From contig AP031354.1 in assembly GCA_037833965.1 (NCBI GenBank), positions 25,460,001 to 25,524,000 of the forward strand: a DNA stretch of 64,000 nt, given 5' to 3'. Both the position numbers and the translations under genes were made by a program. Source of the stretch: Marchantia polymorpha subsp. ruderalis. Its lineage: Eukaryota > Streptophyta > Marchantiopsida > Marchantiales > Marchantiaceae. Below, in pieces: positions 31,030 through 40,624 of this stretch (position 1 is its first letter; each line of letters opens with the position of its first letter). The notes under the pieces are model-generated. The model did no database searches and was not told the origin of the DNA. It saw only the letters and a list, made by a program, of their open reading frames with translations.

Positions 31030-32290
31030 TAGGGGGCAAGAGGTGCGGAAGGAGGCCTTCGGGGCAAGGTCTTCGGCGAGGTGCCTTCGGTGAAGTCCCT
31101 TCGGAAAAGGCCTTCGGCGAAGAAGTGAAACTCTCATAACGTTTTCAATGTGTGACGCCTTGACTCAAATAGGGTCTTGTTGGAAAGAGCTCGCAACGCT
31201 CGTTCCAACGAAACCAAGAACTCTTGAAACGGATAATGCATCACCAAGTTAGAAGCGGCGGAAGTTTCTGATATGGAGGGCCTTCGGCGGCCTACGCGTA
31301 GGCGGACGCCTTTGGCGGAAGGGTAAAATCGACATAACGTTTTCAATTCTTAACGGTTTGCGGTGGTTAGGGTTTCGTTGGAAAGAACTCAACACGCTCG
31401 TTCTAACGAGCCCAAGAACGCTTCGAACGGATGAGGACTTAGGGAGTTATGACTATCGGAAAATACGTAGACGTTCGCCTTCGGCGGAAGGAGTTCGCCT
31501 CTGGCGGAAATTCCGCCTACGCAGAAGGGAGTCCAACTTTTGTCCGATGCGCGGACGTACGCCTTTGGCGGTTGCAGGCCTTCGGCGAAGCAGTAAAACC
31601 GGCATATCTTTTTCAATTCTTAGCGGTTTGACTTGATTCGGGTTTCGTTGGAAAGAACTCGACGCGCTGGTTCCAACGAGACCAAAATCTCTTGAAACGA
31701 ATCAGTCATCAATGAGTTATGAGCGTCGAAAGCGGCTGTCATGGTTAGGCGAGAGGCCTTCGGCGTTAACCGTTAGAGGGGCTTTCGGCGTTAACATATA
31801 GAGGGGCCTTTGGCCCAAGGACGGCCTGCGAGTAGGCGGCCTGTGGATAGGCGGACGCCTGCAAGTAGGCGGACGCCTGTGGGTAGGCGGCCTGTGGATA
31901 GGCGGACGTCTGTGGATAGGCTGTCTGTGGATAGGCGGACGCCTGCAAGTAGGCGAACGCCTGTGGATAGGCGGCATGTGGATAGGCGGACGCCTGTGGG
32001 TAGGCGGCCTGCGGGTAGGACGCGGACGCCTGCGGATAGGCAAACGCCTTCGGCGGAAGAGTAAAAACCGTCATAACTTTTTCAATTCTTATTGGTTTGA
32101 CTTAGTTAGGGGCTCGTTGGAAAGAGCACAACACGCTTTTTCAAACAAACCCAAGAACGTTTTGAACGAAGCAGGGATTTGTGAGTTATGAGCGTCGGGG
32201 TGACTGTTATAGATAGGCAAAGGTGTAGAAGAGTGTCTTCGGCGGGGGGATGCCTTCGGCGGTGCGCGGAAGACAATTTCGGACGGCGGA
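31030..32290 (+). mobile_element. Gypsy LTR fragment with iterated hairpin modules
   Basis: GC-rich sequence of the same LTR family without recognisable termini. Near 31150, 31345, 31610 and 32085 it repeats an about 100-bp module: 'ttcaattcttan-ggtttg', then 'TCGTTGGAA', about 17 nt including 'agagctcgacgcgct', then 'TTCCAACGA', then 'gcccaagaac'. GCCTTCGGC-type palindromes fill the gaps. The complete LTR at 32291 has one such module. The young element is inserted at its right edge. Confidence 0.7.
31823..32042. repeat. GC-rich minisatellite (16-19 bp unit)
   Basis: Variants of 'gcctgtggataggcggac' repeated about 12 times. Most units contain the interrupted palindrome GCCT...AGGC. It gives long repetitive ORFs on both strands (RRPVDRRTP or AYPQASAYPQ), which I regard as artefacts. 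Confidence 0.9.
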
Positions 32291-33789
32291 TGTGTGGTAC
32301 CCCACTTTTGGCAATTTTGAGGAAATTAAAACATTTTTGGAAAACTGTACCCTGGCAGCATTGTAAATAGCCTTCGGTACATCAAAACAGAGTGAATCCG
32401 GAAGATCGCGGGGATTCTCAAGGGATCTTGTAGAATTTGGGATTTGGGGTGCAGTAGTAAGGTCAGGCACCACCCTCCCTGCGAGCTCCGCAGTTAGGAT
32501 CTCTACGGCGCAAGGCGCAAAACCCGCCTTCGGAGGTTGCGTCCGCGGCTGTAGGGAAACCCCCGTAATTAGGTCAACCCTCGGGCGCCTTGACCAAGTT
32601 AGGATCCCGTTGGAAAGAGCTCGACGCGCTGATTCCAACGAGCCCAAGAACGCTTGGAACGGACGAGGACTTAGGGAGTTATCGCTACTGGAAGAAACGG
32701 AGGCGGTCGCCTGCGGCGGAAGGAGTTCGCCACCGGCGCGAATTCCGCCTGCGCGGAAGGGGGATTCAAGTTTTGTCCTATGCGCGGACGAAGGCGTTCG
32801 CCTGTGCACAGGCGAAGTAGGGTTAGGGAAGGCGCGAAGTCCGCCTACGCACAGGCGTTCGCCTGTGCACAGGCACTTCGGCGTCGGCGGGAAATCCGCC
32901 TTGGGCCCTAGAAATGCGCCTTGTGAGGTAGAAAGTGTACGGTGCCTTCCGCGCCAGCGCAGCACAGCGTACGTCGGAAGACCGCCAGAGTAATCCAATC
33001 GGTACGGACCATGCGGACGGCACGGGTGGATGCGCTCTTGGACGGACGGAGTTGCGGCGGCGGAAGCGCCGACGGAGAGACAAGGAACGGACAGACTGGA
33101 CGGAGACGGCTGACCACGGTCAACGTCTTCCGCGCCAGCGCAGCGCCGCGGACGGAATTCGCCTGCGCACAGGCGAACGCCTGTGCACAGGAGGATGTTC
33201 AAGTTCCGTGCCGGCGGAGAATCCGCCGAGGCCCCTGCCTGCGCACAGGCAGGAGTTGAATTTTCGTCCGACATGCGGACACACGCGTCAAGGCAGAAGG
33301 AGATTGGCCGAGGGGCGGTACGAACAAGTGTACCGCGCAAGGCGGAAAACTCGCCTTCGGCGCTACGCCCCCATGTCCGGAGGGTGACACGCTCGCGGAG
33401 TTCAAATCCGCCAATTCGAGCGTGAGAGTTTAATCGACGACGGCGGAGCGTGAAGCCGCGCGTGAGAGCGAAGACCGTTCCAGCGTACAGCCGGCGCGGC
33501 CATCAAGTGAGACGTTCTTCATGACCAAGAGACGACCATGACCTTCGACCGGGCGGCGGAGAGCGTCCCATTCTTGAATTCGCGATTCCAATCTCTTGTG
33601 CGCGCTGCGCGCATCCATCTGCTGGCTGCGGAACATTCTCGTCGTCGTCGCTCAGGAGATTTCTTGTTGATTGAGGGAGAAGTGAGTGCGCGTGATTTGG
33701 AATTGAGAGCGATTAGAGTTTGCCGAGAGAGAAAGAAACGCGGACAGTGCGGAAGTAGAATGAGCGGGCGAGCGAACCCCAGGAACGCA

Positions 33790-36675
33790 ATGACGAGACC
33801 GAGCAGATTGCGGATGGTGCCACTTCGCCTGCCGCAGAACGGGCTGCGCGCTTTCGAAGAGCGCTTAATAGCAAGAAAGCTCGATTTCTTGCTATGGGGA
33901 TGGAATTACATCTGCGCGAATATGGTGCGCGAGTGGCTAGAGCCACAGGGACCACCCTCGCGCGGATTGCGTCCGCATGTTGACCGGTGGACAGTCCAAG
34001 ATTGGGCGCAGGCGTTGGGAAGATGTGCTGGCATGCCAGGGCATCTCCTTTTCGACAGCGAGAGCATCAAGGTGACCAAGCAAGAAGAAGCGCAATTTGT
34101 GGAGCTGTTCAAGACCGGGAGGTCTACCAAGAATGGGTACAGGACCCGTGATTACAAAGATCGATTTCGCCGGACTTTGTCCGCGGCGCTGATGCAATTA
34201 CTGCAGCCGCACCGCGCCTGCTACATCACATTGTGGCAGGTCTCTTTTGTGGAGTGCGTCATCGAGGGAACTCCAATTCACTGGGCGAGCATCCTGCACA
34301 GGGTGATGCGACAGCACGCGTTTGAGGAGAAGGGGGGAACTCTAAACCATCTTTCTCCTTTCCTCATCAATTTTTATCGACAGCGGAATTGTTTGACAGC
34401 GGCGGAGCTTGAACATTTTCCGCCATTGTCCATCGACCATCCCGGGAAGTATGTGCGGGAGAACGAGGTCGACACTGATGCGGAGGAGTCACCGACTTCT
34501 ACCCCATCAAGACGGAGAGACGAAGGGAGACACACCCCTGCAGCGCGAGTGCCGCGGAAGCGGCGATGGAGGGAAGAGGCCGAAGAGGAGCAGCATCAAG
34601 AACTCTCTGTTCCCATTCGACCGCGGCCGCTGTGCGAGCCATACAGCCGGCCGAAGCAGAAGGCACGCAGACTGGTGTTGCCAGCTGACAGTGCAGACAC
34701 GGCGACGATTGCGACGGAGATAGGAAGTGCGTCGCCAGAGAGGCGAGAAGAAGCGCGGACGACCGCAGGAGCGACGGGCCACGCTGCAACCTCGTCGGGA
34801 GAGAGGCCGCCTACGGGCCAAGGGCCTCCGGAGTTACCACGTGCGATGCGGACAGATGTTCCGTTTGCGCACAGGCAAACCTCCGCGGACGGACGAGCCT
34901 CCGCGGATCGGCGAACACAAGTGGACGTGGATCTACGCTTACGCGTGGGAAGGAGCAGTCCGCCTGTGCACAGGCGCTCGCCTGTGCACAGGTCACCTAT
35001 GCACAGAACACCTCCGCACGTGCCGCCTGTGCACAGGCAAGAATCACCCCCGTTCCAACGTAGGAAGGGGAAGGAGCCGGCGGAAGAACCGCCTACGAGA
35101 CACCGGCCCTCGGGGCCAGACCCACCGGCGCACCACGCGCCGCAATTCGCGCCTTCGGCGCCAGGGCCTTCGAGCCGAGGAGATACGAGCAGAGAGCGTG
35201 CGGAGGCCGCACCATCGGCGGGAAGTACGCCGATAGATGCGCCTTCGGCGGTAGGGCCTATAGGCCAAGGAGCATCGGGCGTGCGGCCCCCGGCCATGTC
35301 GCCTTCGGCGATAGATGTCCGCGGCGCTACGCCTGCGGCGGACAAGGCGCCGGCACATGCGCCTGCGCACGGGCCGGGCACAGCCCCCACGGACCGATCG
35401 AGGGAGCAGCAGACGGAGGAGCGGAGTGACTGTCCGCGGGACGACATCTCGATGCGCGATGCGCAATCCAACCCCGCGCAGCCACCCTCCGCTCGATCGC
35501 CTTCGGCGACGGACGACGGCGACAGAGAGAATGCGGTGGGCAATCAACCAGCGAGCGACGGGGATGCCGCTCGGATACATTCGCCTTCCGCCTTAGACAT
35601 TTTGGCGACGAGCAGCGAGGCTGCAGCCGTGCCTTCGCAGGCAGCACACGTCGAGGACGTGCAGCCCCACTCGGGGCAGTCGCCGACGCAATCAATGGCG
35701 ACTGAAATTCTCCACTCGGATGATGAGGACGGAGGCTCCACGGAAGAAATGTCAGGAGCAGAAGACACCGAGGAGGAGGAGGAGGAAATTGTTGGAGCGC
35801 CGGCGGCGGCGCTCTCTGAGCAGGTGATTCCGTTGCTGCGGTACTTGGATCGCAAGGTCGATAAATACGCCGACCCACTCCAGCCGGGATCCTACATCGA
35901 GTTAGTGCGCAGGCGGACTCGCACTAAAGTCCACACCAGCAAGCTATTAGCTAGAGTGGACCAGGAGTTGAGGGACTTGAAGGAGAAGCATGAGTGCTTG
36001 TGGGGACAGTACAAGCTTAATCAGAAATTCTACAAGCACTCCGAGAAGATGAAGGATGAGAAACTGGGCGAGCTCACCAAGGAGCAGGTGAAGGTCAAGG
36101 AAGCACTCAACTCTGAGCAGGCCGAGAATCGGATTTTGTCAGAGGAGCTCGTGCGACAGACGCGGTTGTTGGAACAATGTCAGCTCGCACGGCAGGCGGA
36201 TGAAGAATTAATCCGCAGTTTACAGTCAGAGTGTGGCGAATTGAGGGCGCAACGTGCTGAAGCCGAATCGCAATTAGTGACCATTGAAGAGGATCGCAGG
36301 ACGGAGGCGGATCGCACGAAGGTGGAGACGGCGAGGCGAGTCGCCCACTGTCTCAAGGGCTACGCCCACTGGGAAGTGAAGGCGCAGGAGAAACTCACAC
36401 TGCGGGAGTTTGAATTGCGCGCAGCCGGGTTGCTGTCAGGCGACAGTAGGAGTCGGCGGAAGGTAGCGAAGAAGCTCGAGGCCTTTCTGTCGAAGGCACA
36501 GGATACCATGTCCGCCCTCGAGGGGGAGGTGACCGCGGCGTTGCAGCGGTTGGGACTGCGTAGTCGAGCGGACGAGTGGCAGGGTAGGGAGTTAGTGCGC
36601 GGCAGTCGGCCGCGCAGGAGACGTAGTACAGGTTCCGCGGAGTGTAGTGTAGCGTGGTTCCGTGCAGGCGTGTAG
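33790..36675 (+). CDS. U3-resident ORF, 961 aa (5' LTR copy)
   Basis: Function unknown. The start is taken at the ATG at 33790, where AACGCA-ATG and downstream similarity are shared with the diverged copy at 11847; the frame is open upstream to 33538. Layout: a conserved globular domain (about residues 5-230, with LDFLLWGWNYICANMVREWL, RDYKDRFRR and GTLNHLSPFLINFYRQ); a basic nuclear-signal-like stretch (VPRKRRW, then SRPKQKARR); a long Pro/Ser/Ala/Arg-rich region (300-635) partly encoded by palindromic repeats; an acidic patch (about 640-670); and coiled coil (about 720-850 and 885-915). No transmembrane segment and no protease, RT or integrase motif. Being in U3, it lies after pol in the genomic RNA, the position where Athila elements carry an env-like ORF. 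The domain faintly recalls plant transposon ORF1 or mobile-domain proteins, but I cannot assign it. Confidence 0.7.
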   Translation: MTRPSRLRMVPLRLPQNGLRAFEERLIARKLDFLLWGWNYICANMVREWLEPQGPPSRGLRPHVDRWTVQDWAQALGRCAGMPGHLLFDSESIKVTKQEEAQFVELFKTGRSTKNGYRTRDYKDRFRRTLSAALMQLLQPHRACYITLWQVSFVECVIEGTPIHWASILHRVMRQHAFEEKGGTLNHLSPFLINFYRQRNCLTAAELEHFPPLSIDHPGKYVRENEVDTDAEESPTSTPSRRRDEGRHTPAARVPRKRRWREEAEEEQHQELSVPIRPRPLCEPYSRPKQKARRLVLPADSADTATIATEIGSASPERREEARTTAGATGHAATSSGERPPTGQGPPELPRAMRTDVPFAHRQTSADGRASADRRTQVDVDLRLRVGRSSPPVHRRSPVHRSPMHRTPPHVPPVHRQESPPFQRRKGKEPAEEPPTRHRPSGPDPPAHHAPQFAPSAPGPSSRGDTSRERAEAAPSAGSTPIDAPSAVGPIGQGASGVRPPAMSPSAIDVRGATPAADKAPAHAPAHGPGTAPTDRSREQQTEERSDCPRDDISMRDAQSNPAQPPSARSPSATDDGDRENAVGNQPASDGDAARIHSPSALDILATSSEAAAVPSQAAHVEDVQPHSGQSPTQSMATEILHSDDEDGGSTEEMSGAEDTEEEEEEIVGAPAAALSEQVIPLLRYLDRKVDKYADPLQPGSYIELVRRRTRTKVHTSKLLARVDQELRDLKEKHECLWGQYKLNQKFYKHSEKMKDEKLGELTKEQVKVKEALNSEQAENRILSEELVRQTRLLEQCQLARQADEELIRSLQSECGELRAQRAEAESQLVTIEEDRRTEADRTKVETARRVAHCLKGYAHWEVKAQEKLTLREFELRAAGLLSGDSRSRRKVAKKLEAFLSKAQDTMSALEGEVTAALQRLGLRSRADEWQGRELVRGSRPRRRRSTGSAECSVAWFRAGV

Positions 36676-36710
36676 CGTAGTGCAGTGTAGTGCTAGGTAG
36701 GACTTAGAAG

Positions 36711-36720
36711 GTATAAAATA
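36711..36720 (+). promoter_or_regulatory. LTR TATA box
   Basis: GTATAAAATA, followed 3 bp later by a small hairpin (CCAGGC-GTTTT-GCCTGG). The same sequence is kept in the diverged solo LTR at 53943-57031 (inverted, near 54905). Transcription would start near 36745, downstream of the U3 ORF stop (36675). Thus the genomic RNA contains the ORF only from the 3' LTR. Confidence 0.7.
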
Positions 36721-37707
36721 GTTCCAGGCGTTTTGCCTGGGGTTCTTTCCCATCAGAAGTGCAGATCAGGAACCCATTTCCTTTGCGTGTTTGTGTCCTT
36801 GAGTTCTGTCACCACGCACGAGGAGTTACAACTTAGCGTTCCGCATTTTGTAGCTGAAGGCCTTCGGCCGAATGTTCAGAGCTAGTACATTGGTTAGAGA
36901 CTTGAGTAGTTCGGATCTGCACCTGCGGGTGACTGCCGATGCTCAGAGCCAGTGACTAGTTAGATACTTGAACAGTTTCGCCCCTACACCTTCGAGTGTT
37001 TCTTTCTGATTGTACTCCTTGGGATTTTTCCCCTGAATGCCAAAGTGAAGTTTTGCTACTTCGTGTAAGCCTTGGTTGTAAATTCAGGTTACGCTGCAGC
37101 AGGTGCCTTGAGGGTAACCCCTGTAGTATTTCTGGGAATGACAAGTGCCTGAGAATTCAAACTCTTCAATAGACTGTTGTTGTGTTACTGGAACGTTTCA
37201 CAGTGAGTCCTTCAGTGTGGACCTGTGTTCTCTGCGCGTTTTGTGAGTTGAGAGTGTTGTTCACCGCGTATGAGTGACTTCGATCCGAAGTAGGCAGTCC
37301 AAACCGGGTTTCCTACACTAGCAGCAAGCTAGTGGAAGCGTTGTAAAAGCCGGAGTTGGAAGTCACTGCCCGCAGCTTTGCCGAGTGTGCTCGTGAGAGA
37401 CTTTCCCCCTGAAATCTTGAAGTAGAGGTCCTAACGGATCTCTGGGTTGTGTTTCTATAGTTTCAGGTGTGTGTGTGTGTGTGTGTGTTACGCTGCACTG
37501 TGCGACCTCCGAGTGCGCTCCGAGTGGACACTTGCAGTATTTCTGGGAGTGACAGTTGCCTGAGAATTCAAACTCCTCAATAGTCTGTTAAATGTGACAC
37601 TTTGTACCCTGTGTGTTCCTCTGTCCCTGTGGGTTCGACCTTTCTACCACTATATTGCAGTTTTAGCCTTTAGTGGGTTATTACATAAGAAGCCGACAAC
37701 TTCTTTT

Positions 37708-37725
37708 TGGCGCCGCTGCCGGGGA
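37708..37725 (+). promoter_or_regulatory. Primer-binding site, tRNA-Asp type
   Basis: TGGCGCCGCTGCCGGGGA differs at one position from the Athila-type site TGGCGCCGTTGCCGGGGA, complementary to the 3' end of tRNA-Asp. It sits 22 nt after the LTR end, further than the usual 0-5 nt. Confidence 0.75.
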
Positions 37726-37771
37726 CAGTTGCGTCAACACCGGGGTTTTTACGAGCAGCCATGCTCGGTGA

Positions 37772-40624
37772 ATGTCGACTGGGGCTGGCGGGAGCAACCT
37801 AAGTGCTAGAGCTGTCCGCAAGTTCCGACGAGATTCAGAGAAGGCCGTGGAAGAGACACGGCGTCAAACCAAGAAAACACCAAAAAGAGTACCTAAGCCT
37901 AGTTCGGCCGACATCCTTGGGGAACCTACCCCCGGCGACTCGGAACCAAACTTGGTGCTTACAGTTCTACTAGATATTCCTTGCACGGACCCGCCTAGTG
38001 AAGTAGAACCGACCGCCCGAGGACCGTCGACAGACACACTGATGGCGGACGGACAAGCCAATGTGCGGCTACCTCAGCCGATTACTAAACATTCCTACCC
38101 GAAGTACAAAGGGAGTGGGGATGACGACGATGCAGATTCATACATCAAGTTATTCGAGTCGGTGTCTATTGCCAATCGCGAGATCGCAGACGACGACCGA
38201 CTAAGGATCTTTCCAAGCCTTCTGAGGAAGAAAGCGAGGAGTTGGTATAATCACGAGAGCATCGATCCGACTGGGTTGACAACATGGGCCCAGCTGAAGG
38301 AGAAGTTCCTTCGTCGCTTTCGCGAGCTCGGCTACGACAGCCGGGTTTTGACGAAGTTACGTAATTTGCAGCGAGAGAAGAAGGAGAGTCTGCGTGACTA
38401 CACTGAGAGATTTATGGACCTCCTCGACAGAATACCGAAAACAGGACCAGGGTCCCCTTTCTCGGTACAACAAGCTGTGGATTGGTACGTGACCGGTTTA
38501 ACTCGGGAGATGGAGACTTTTTGCCGACGCAGCAAGTGCGACACTATTGAGGATGTGATTGCATCGGCAGAAGCCTTCGAAACTTCCACTCTCAACCGAA
38601 GAGGGAGAGAGAGACGGGAGTCGAAGGAGCGCAAACCGAAGGGAGGGCGAAGACGGCGTAGAGGTACAACTCCGTCATCGGAGGAATCGTCTTCGGACGA
38701 GAACCGTTCTTCATCCGAAGAAGAGGAAACCTCATCGTCGGAGGAGGAGAAGAAGAGGAAGAAGCATGGGTCAGCGAAGAAAAAGGGCATCCGACGAGTG
38801 ACTACGGACAGAGCGCCGGGAGATATAGCTTCGAAGATGGAGACCCTTGTGAAGGACTTCGCCGATCTCAAGGTTCAAGTGGTAGGCGGGCATGATCGCC
38901 GAAAATCACCCGGGAGAGTGCGAGCGAACTTATGGTGTACTACGTGCGGGGCGGTGGGACATGCAAACACCGAGTGCCTTACCACCCGGCCGTCATACCC
39001 AGTCAACGCAGTAGAGTGGGCGCAACCGTACTATGGAGAGCACCCTCAGTACTATGGAGAGCACCCTCAGTACTATGGAGAGGCTAGCGAAGAGACAGCC
39101 TACGCCGTCCAGTCGGTGCCTACCCCTCCTACGGTTTCAGCAATGCAAGTTCCCCGATATATTCCGGTGGATCGGGCCACTACGGTACCGGTGAGGCGGA
39201 GAGCACCTCCAGGGACGTTTGACCCACCGCCACCGCGAGCTTGTTATAATTGCGGGGAAGTTGGGCACTTCTCACCGCAGTGTCCCCATCCAAAAAGGCG
39301 AAACGATTATGCTCCGACATGTAGTAATTGCAAGAAGGTCGGGCACACTGCGCCAGAGTGTGATCAGCCACCAGTCCCTCGGCCAGTGGTACGATTTGTG
39401 AACACTCCTGCCAAGGAGGACGTGCAAGTTAACCAGGTCGAAGTAGGTTCAGACGGGGATGGCGAAGACGAAGAATGGCCGGCTGAAGAGGTTATGTGCG
39501 CACGGGTCGAAACTCGTAGTTCCAAGAAATCGAAGGAGCAAGAGCGCGACACTCGCAAGCACGAACGGAGAACCGCCGACCGGACGGGAAAAGGAAAGGA
39601 GAAGACATCCAGCAAGTCCGACTCGCGACCTGCTCGGAGGTCTTCGACTACGCGGGAGGCACCAGCAGTGCGCCCCCAGGCAGCAGTCGAGGACGAGCCA
39701 GTGCGCCTACTGAAACGGGACTATGCTCCGGATATCCGCAACGAGGTAGCCAACCTGTTGCAGGAAGCGATCCGCACTCAAAAGGATCCACCGCGGCCAG
39801 ACCTGACATCCTCCCTTGGGGCGAAGTTGGCAGCCACCGTGGAACCTCGCAGAGCGTCGCCGACCCCGGCGCCCCAACGCGCCCACTATGACTTGGTTGA
39901 AGATCTCGGGAGTCGAAAAGTGAACATTACGTTCAAGCAGCTCTTGGAGGACAATAAGACGTATCGGAGAATGTTGATGCTTTCGCTACGGCATCCGCGG
40001 AAGCCGCGCGCGTCCACATCCTCTCAAGTATATCAAGTGGAGAGCGAAGACCAAGGGCCACCCGAGATCGATGTGGAGATAGCCGGATGTTGTGTACGCA
40101 GAGTGCCAATCGACTCTGGATCAGGAGTCAACATAATGACGGAGGATACAGCGAGAGCCTTGGGGTTCAGTCAATACGAACCCTCGAAGCGTGTGTTGAG
40201 ATTAGCGGATCAGACGCGGAGAATGCCTGCAGGTATGCTGCGCAATGTCAAGACAACCATCGGGGGTGCGGACTTTCGGTTGACGTATATCATCCTTCAA
40301 CCGATGTTGAAGCAGGGCTATGACGTTCTGCTCGGGCGACCATGGCTATATGGTGCACAAGTCAGATGTGACTGGCGAAGACATCGCCTTAAGTTTCCTC
40401 ACCCTTCGGAACCGACCAAAACCATTACGGTGCCCTGGAATAGGGTCAGGCACGAAGGAGAGACCCCATCGACAAGTGCAGGTTACACATCGGGCGAGGA
40501 CAGTGAGTCGACCGCGCGATCGGATTCCAGTGGTACCGAATCCGATTACTTCGTGGGATTCGTTGCCTGCTGTTCGGTGGAAGAAGAAGAAGAGACGGAA
40601 GCTATTCAACCGGAAGACGAATAG
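37772..40624 (+). CDS. Gag-protease polyprotein
   Basis: 950 residues from an ATG about 50 nt after the primer site. A retrotransposon gag domain lies at about 112-265 (YPKYKGSGDDDDADSYI, WAQLKEKFLRRF, LRDYTERFMDLLDR), followed by a basic and acidic low-complexity stretch (about 270-340). Three CCHC zinc knuckles follow: CTTCGAVGHANTEC (about 389), CYNCGEVGHFSPQC (about 491) and CSNCKKVGHTAPEC (about 520). A triple tandem repeat YYGEHPQ lies at about 420-440. An aspartic protease domain lies at about 765-885, with catalytic D-S-G in VPIDSGSGVNIM (about 780) and the flap/end motif DVLLGRPWLY. It ends in an amber codon at 40622-40624 that is followed in phase by pol. The product builds the virus-like particle and processes the polyprotein. 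Confidence 0.93.
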   Translation: MSTGAGGSNLSARAVRKFRRDSEKAVEETRRQTKKTPKRVPKPSSADILGEPTPGDSEPNLVLTVLLDIPCTDPPSEVEPTARGPSTDTLMADGQANVRLPQPITKHSYPKYKGSGDDDDADSYIKLFESVSIANREIADDDRLRIFPSLLRKKARSWYNHESIDPTGLTTWAQLKEKFLRRFRELGYDSRVLTKLRNLQREKKESLRDYTERFMDLLDRIPKTGPGSPFSVQQAVDWYVTGLTREMETFCRRSKCDTIEDVIASAEAFETSTLNRRGRERRESKERKPKGGRRRRRGTTPSSEESSSDENRSSSEEEETSSSEEEKKRKKHGSAKKKGIRRVTTDRAPGDIASKMETLVKDFADLKVQVVGGHDRRKSPGRVRANLWCTTCGAVGHANTECLTTRPSYPVNAVEWAQPYYGEHPQYYGEHPQYYGEASEETAYAVQSVPTPPTVSAMQVPRYIPVDRATTVPVRRRAPPGTFDPPPPRACYNCGEVGHFSPQCPHPKRRNDYAPTCSNCKKVGHTAPECDQPPVPRPVVRFVNTPAKEDVQVNQVEVGSDGDGEDEEWPAEEVMCARVETRSSKKSKEQERDTRKHERRTADRTGKGKEKTSSKSDSRPARRSSTTREAPAVRPQAAVEDEPVRLLKRDYAPDIRNEVANLLQEAIRTQKDPPRPDLTSSLGAKLAATVEPRRASPTPAPQRAHYDLVEDLGSRKVNITFKQLLEDNKTYRRMLMLSLRHPRKPRASTSSQVYQVESEDQGPPEIDVEIAGCCVRRVPIDSGSGVNIMTEDTARALGFSQYEPSKRVLRLADQTRRMPAGMLRNVKTTIGGADFRLTYIILQPMLKQGYDVLLGRPWLYGAQVRCDWRRHRLKFPHPSEPTKTITVPWNRVRHEGETPSTSAGYTSGEDSESTARSDSSGTESDYFVGFVACCSVEEEEETEAIQPEDE

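Larger units (their letters stand above)
32291..37685 (+). repeat. 5' LTR (5395 bp)
   Basis: Starts TGTGGTACCCCAC, ends GTGGGTTATTACA; the ends are imperfect inverted repeats of each other. U3 is unusually long (to about 36740) and carries one hairpin module near 32590, multiple CGCCTGTGCACAGGCG and GCCTTCGGCG palindromes, and a 961-codon ORF. The TATA box at 36711 implies R/U5 of about 0.9 kb. An about 110-bp segment of U5 is duplicated (about 37081-37190 and 37488-37595, sharing 'gcctgagaattcaaactc'). Differences from the 3' LTR seen by eye: 34341 T/G, 37457 A/G, and a GT tract 4 bp longer here (37467-37488). Confidence 0.92.

Noticed and set aside
32207..33340. Minus-strand ORF of 377 codons (and a 398-codon version at 43354-44550)
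   Set aside because: It is antisense to LTR palindrome-rich sequence, is Cys/Arg/Pro low complexity, and the second version simply crosses from LTR into antisense pol. GC-rich DNA lacking stops explains it.
34596..35543. Minus-strand ORF of 315 codons inside the U3 ORF (repeated at 45806-46753)
   Set aside because: Shadow of the U3 ORF in a GC-rich region; low complexity, no recognisable start context or domain.
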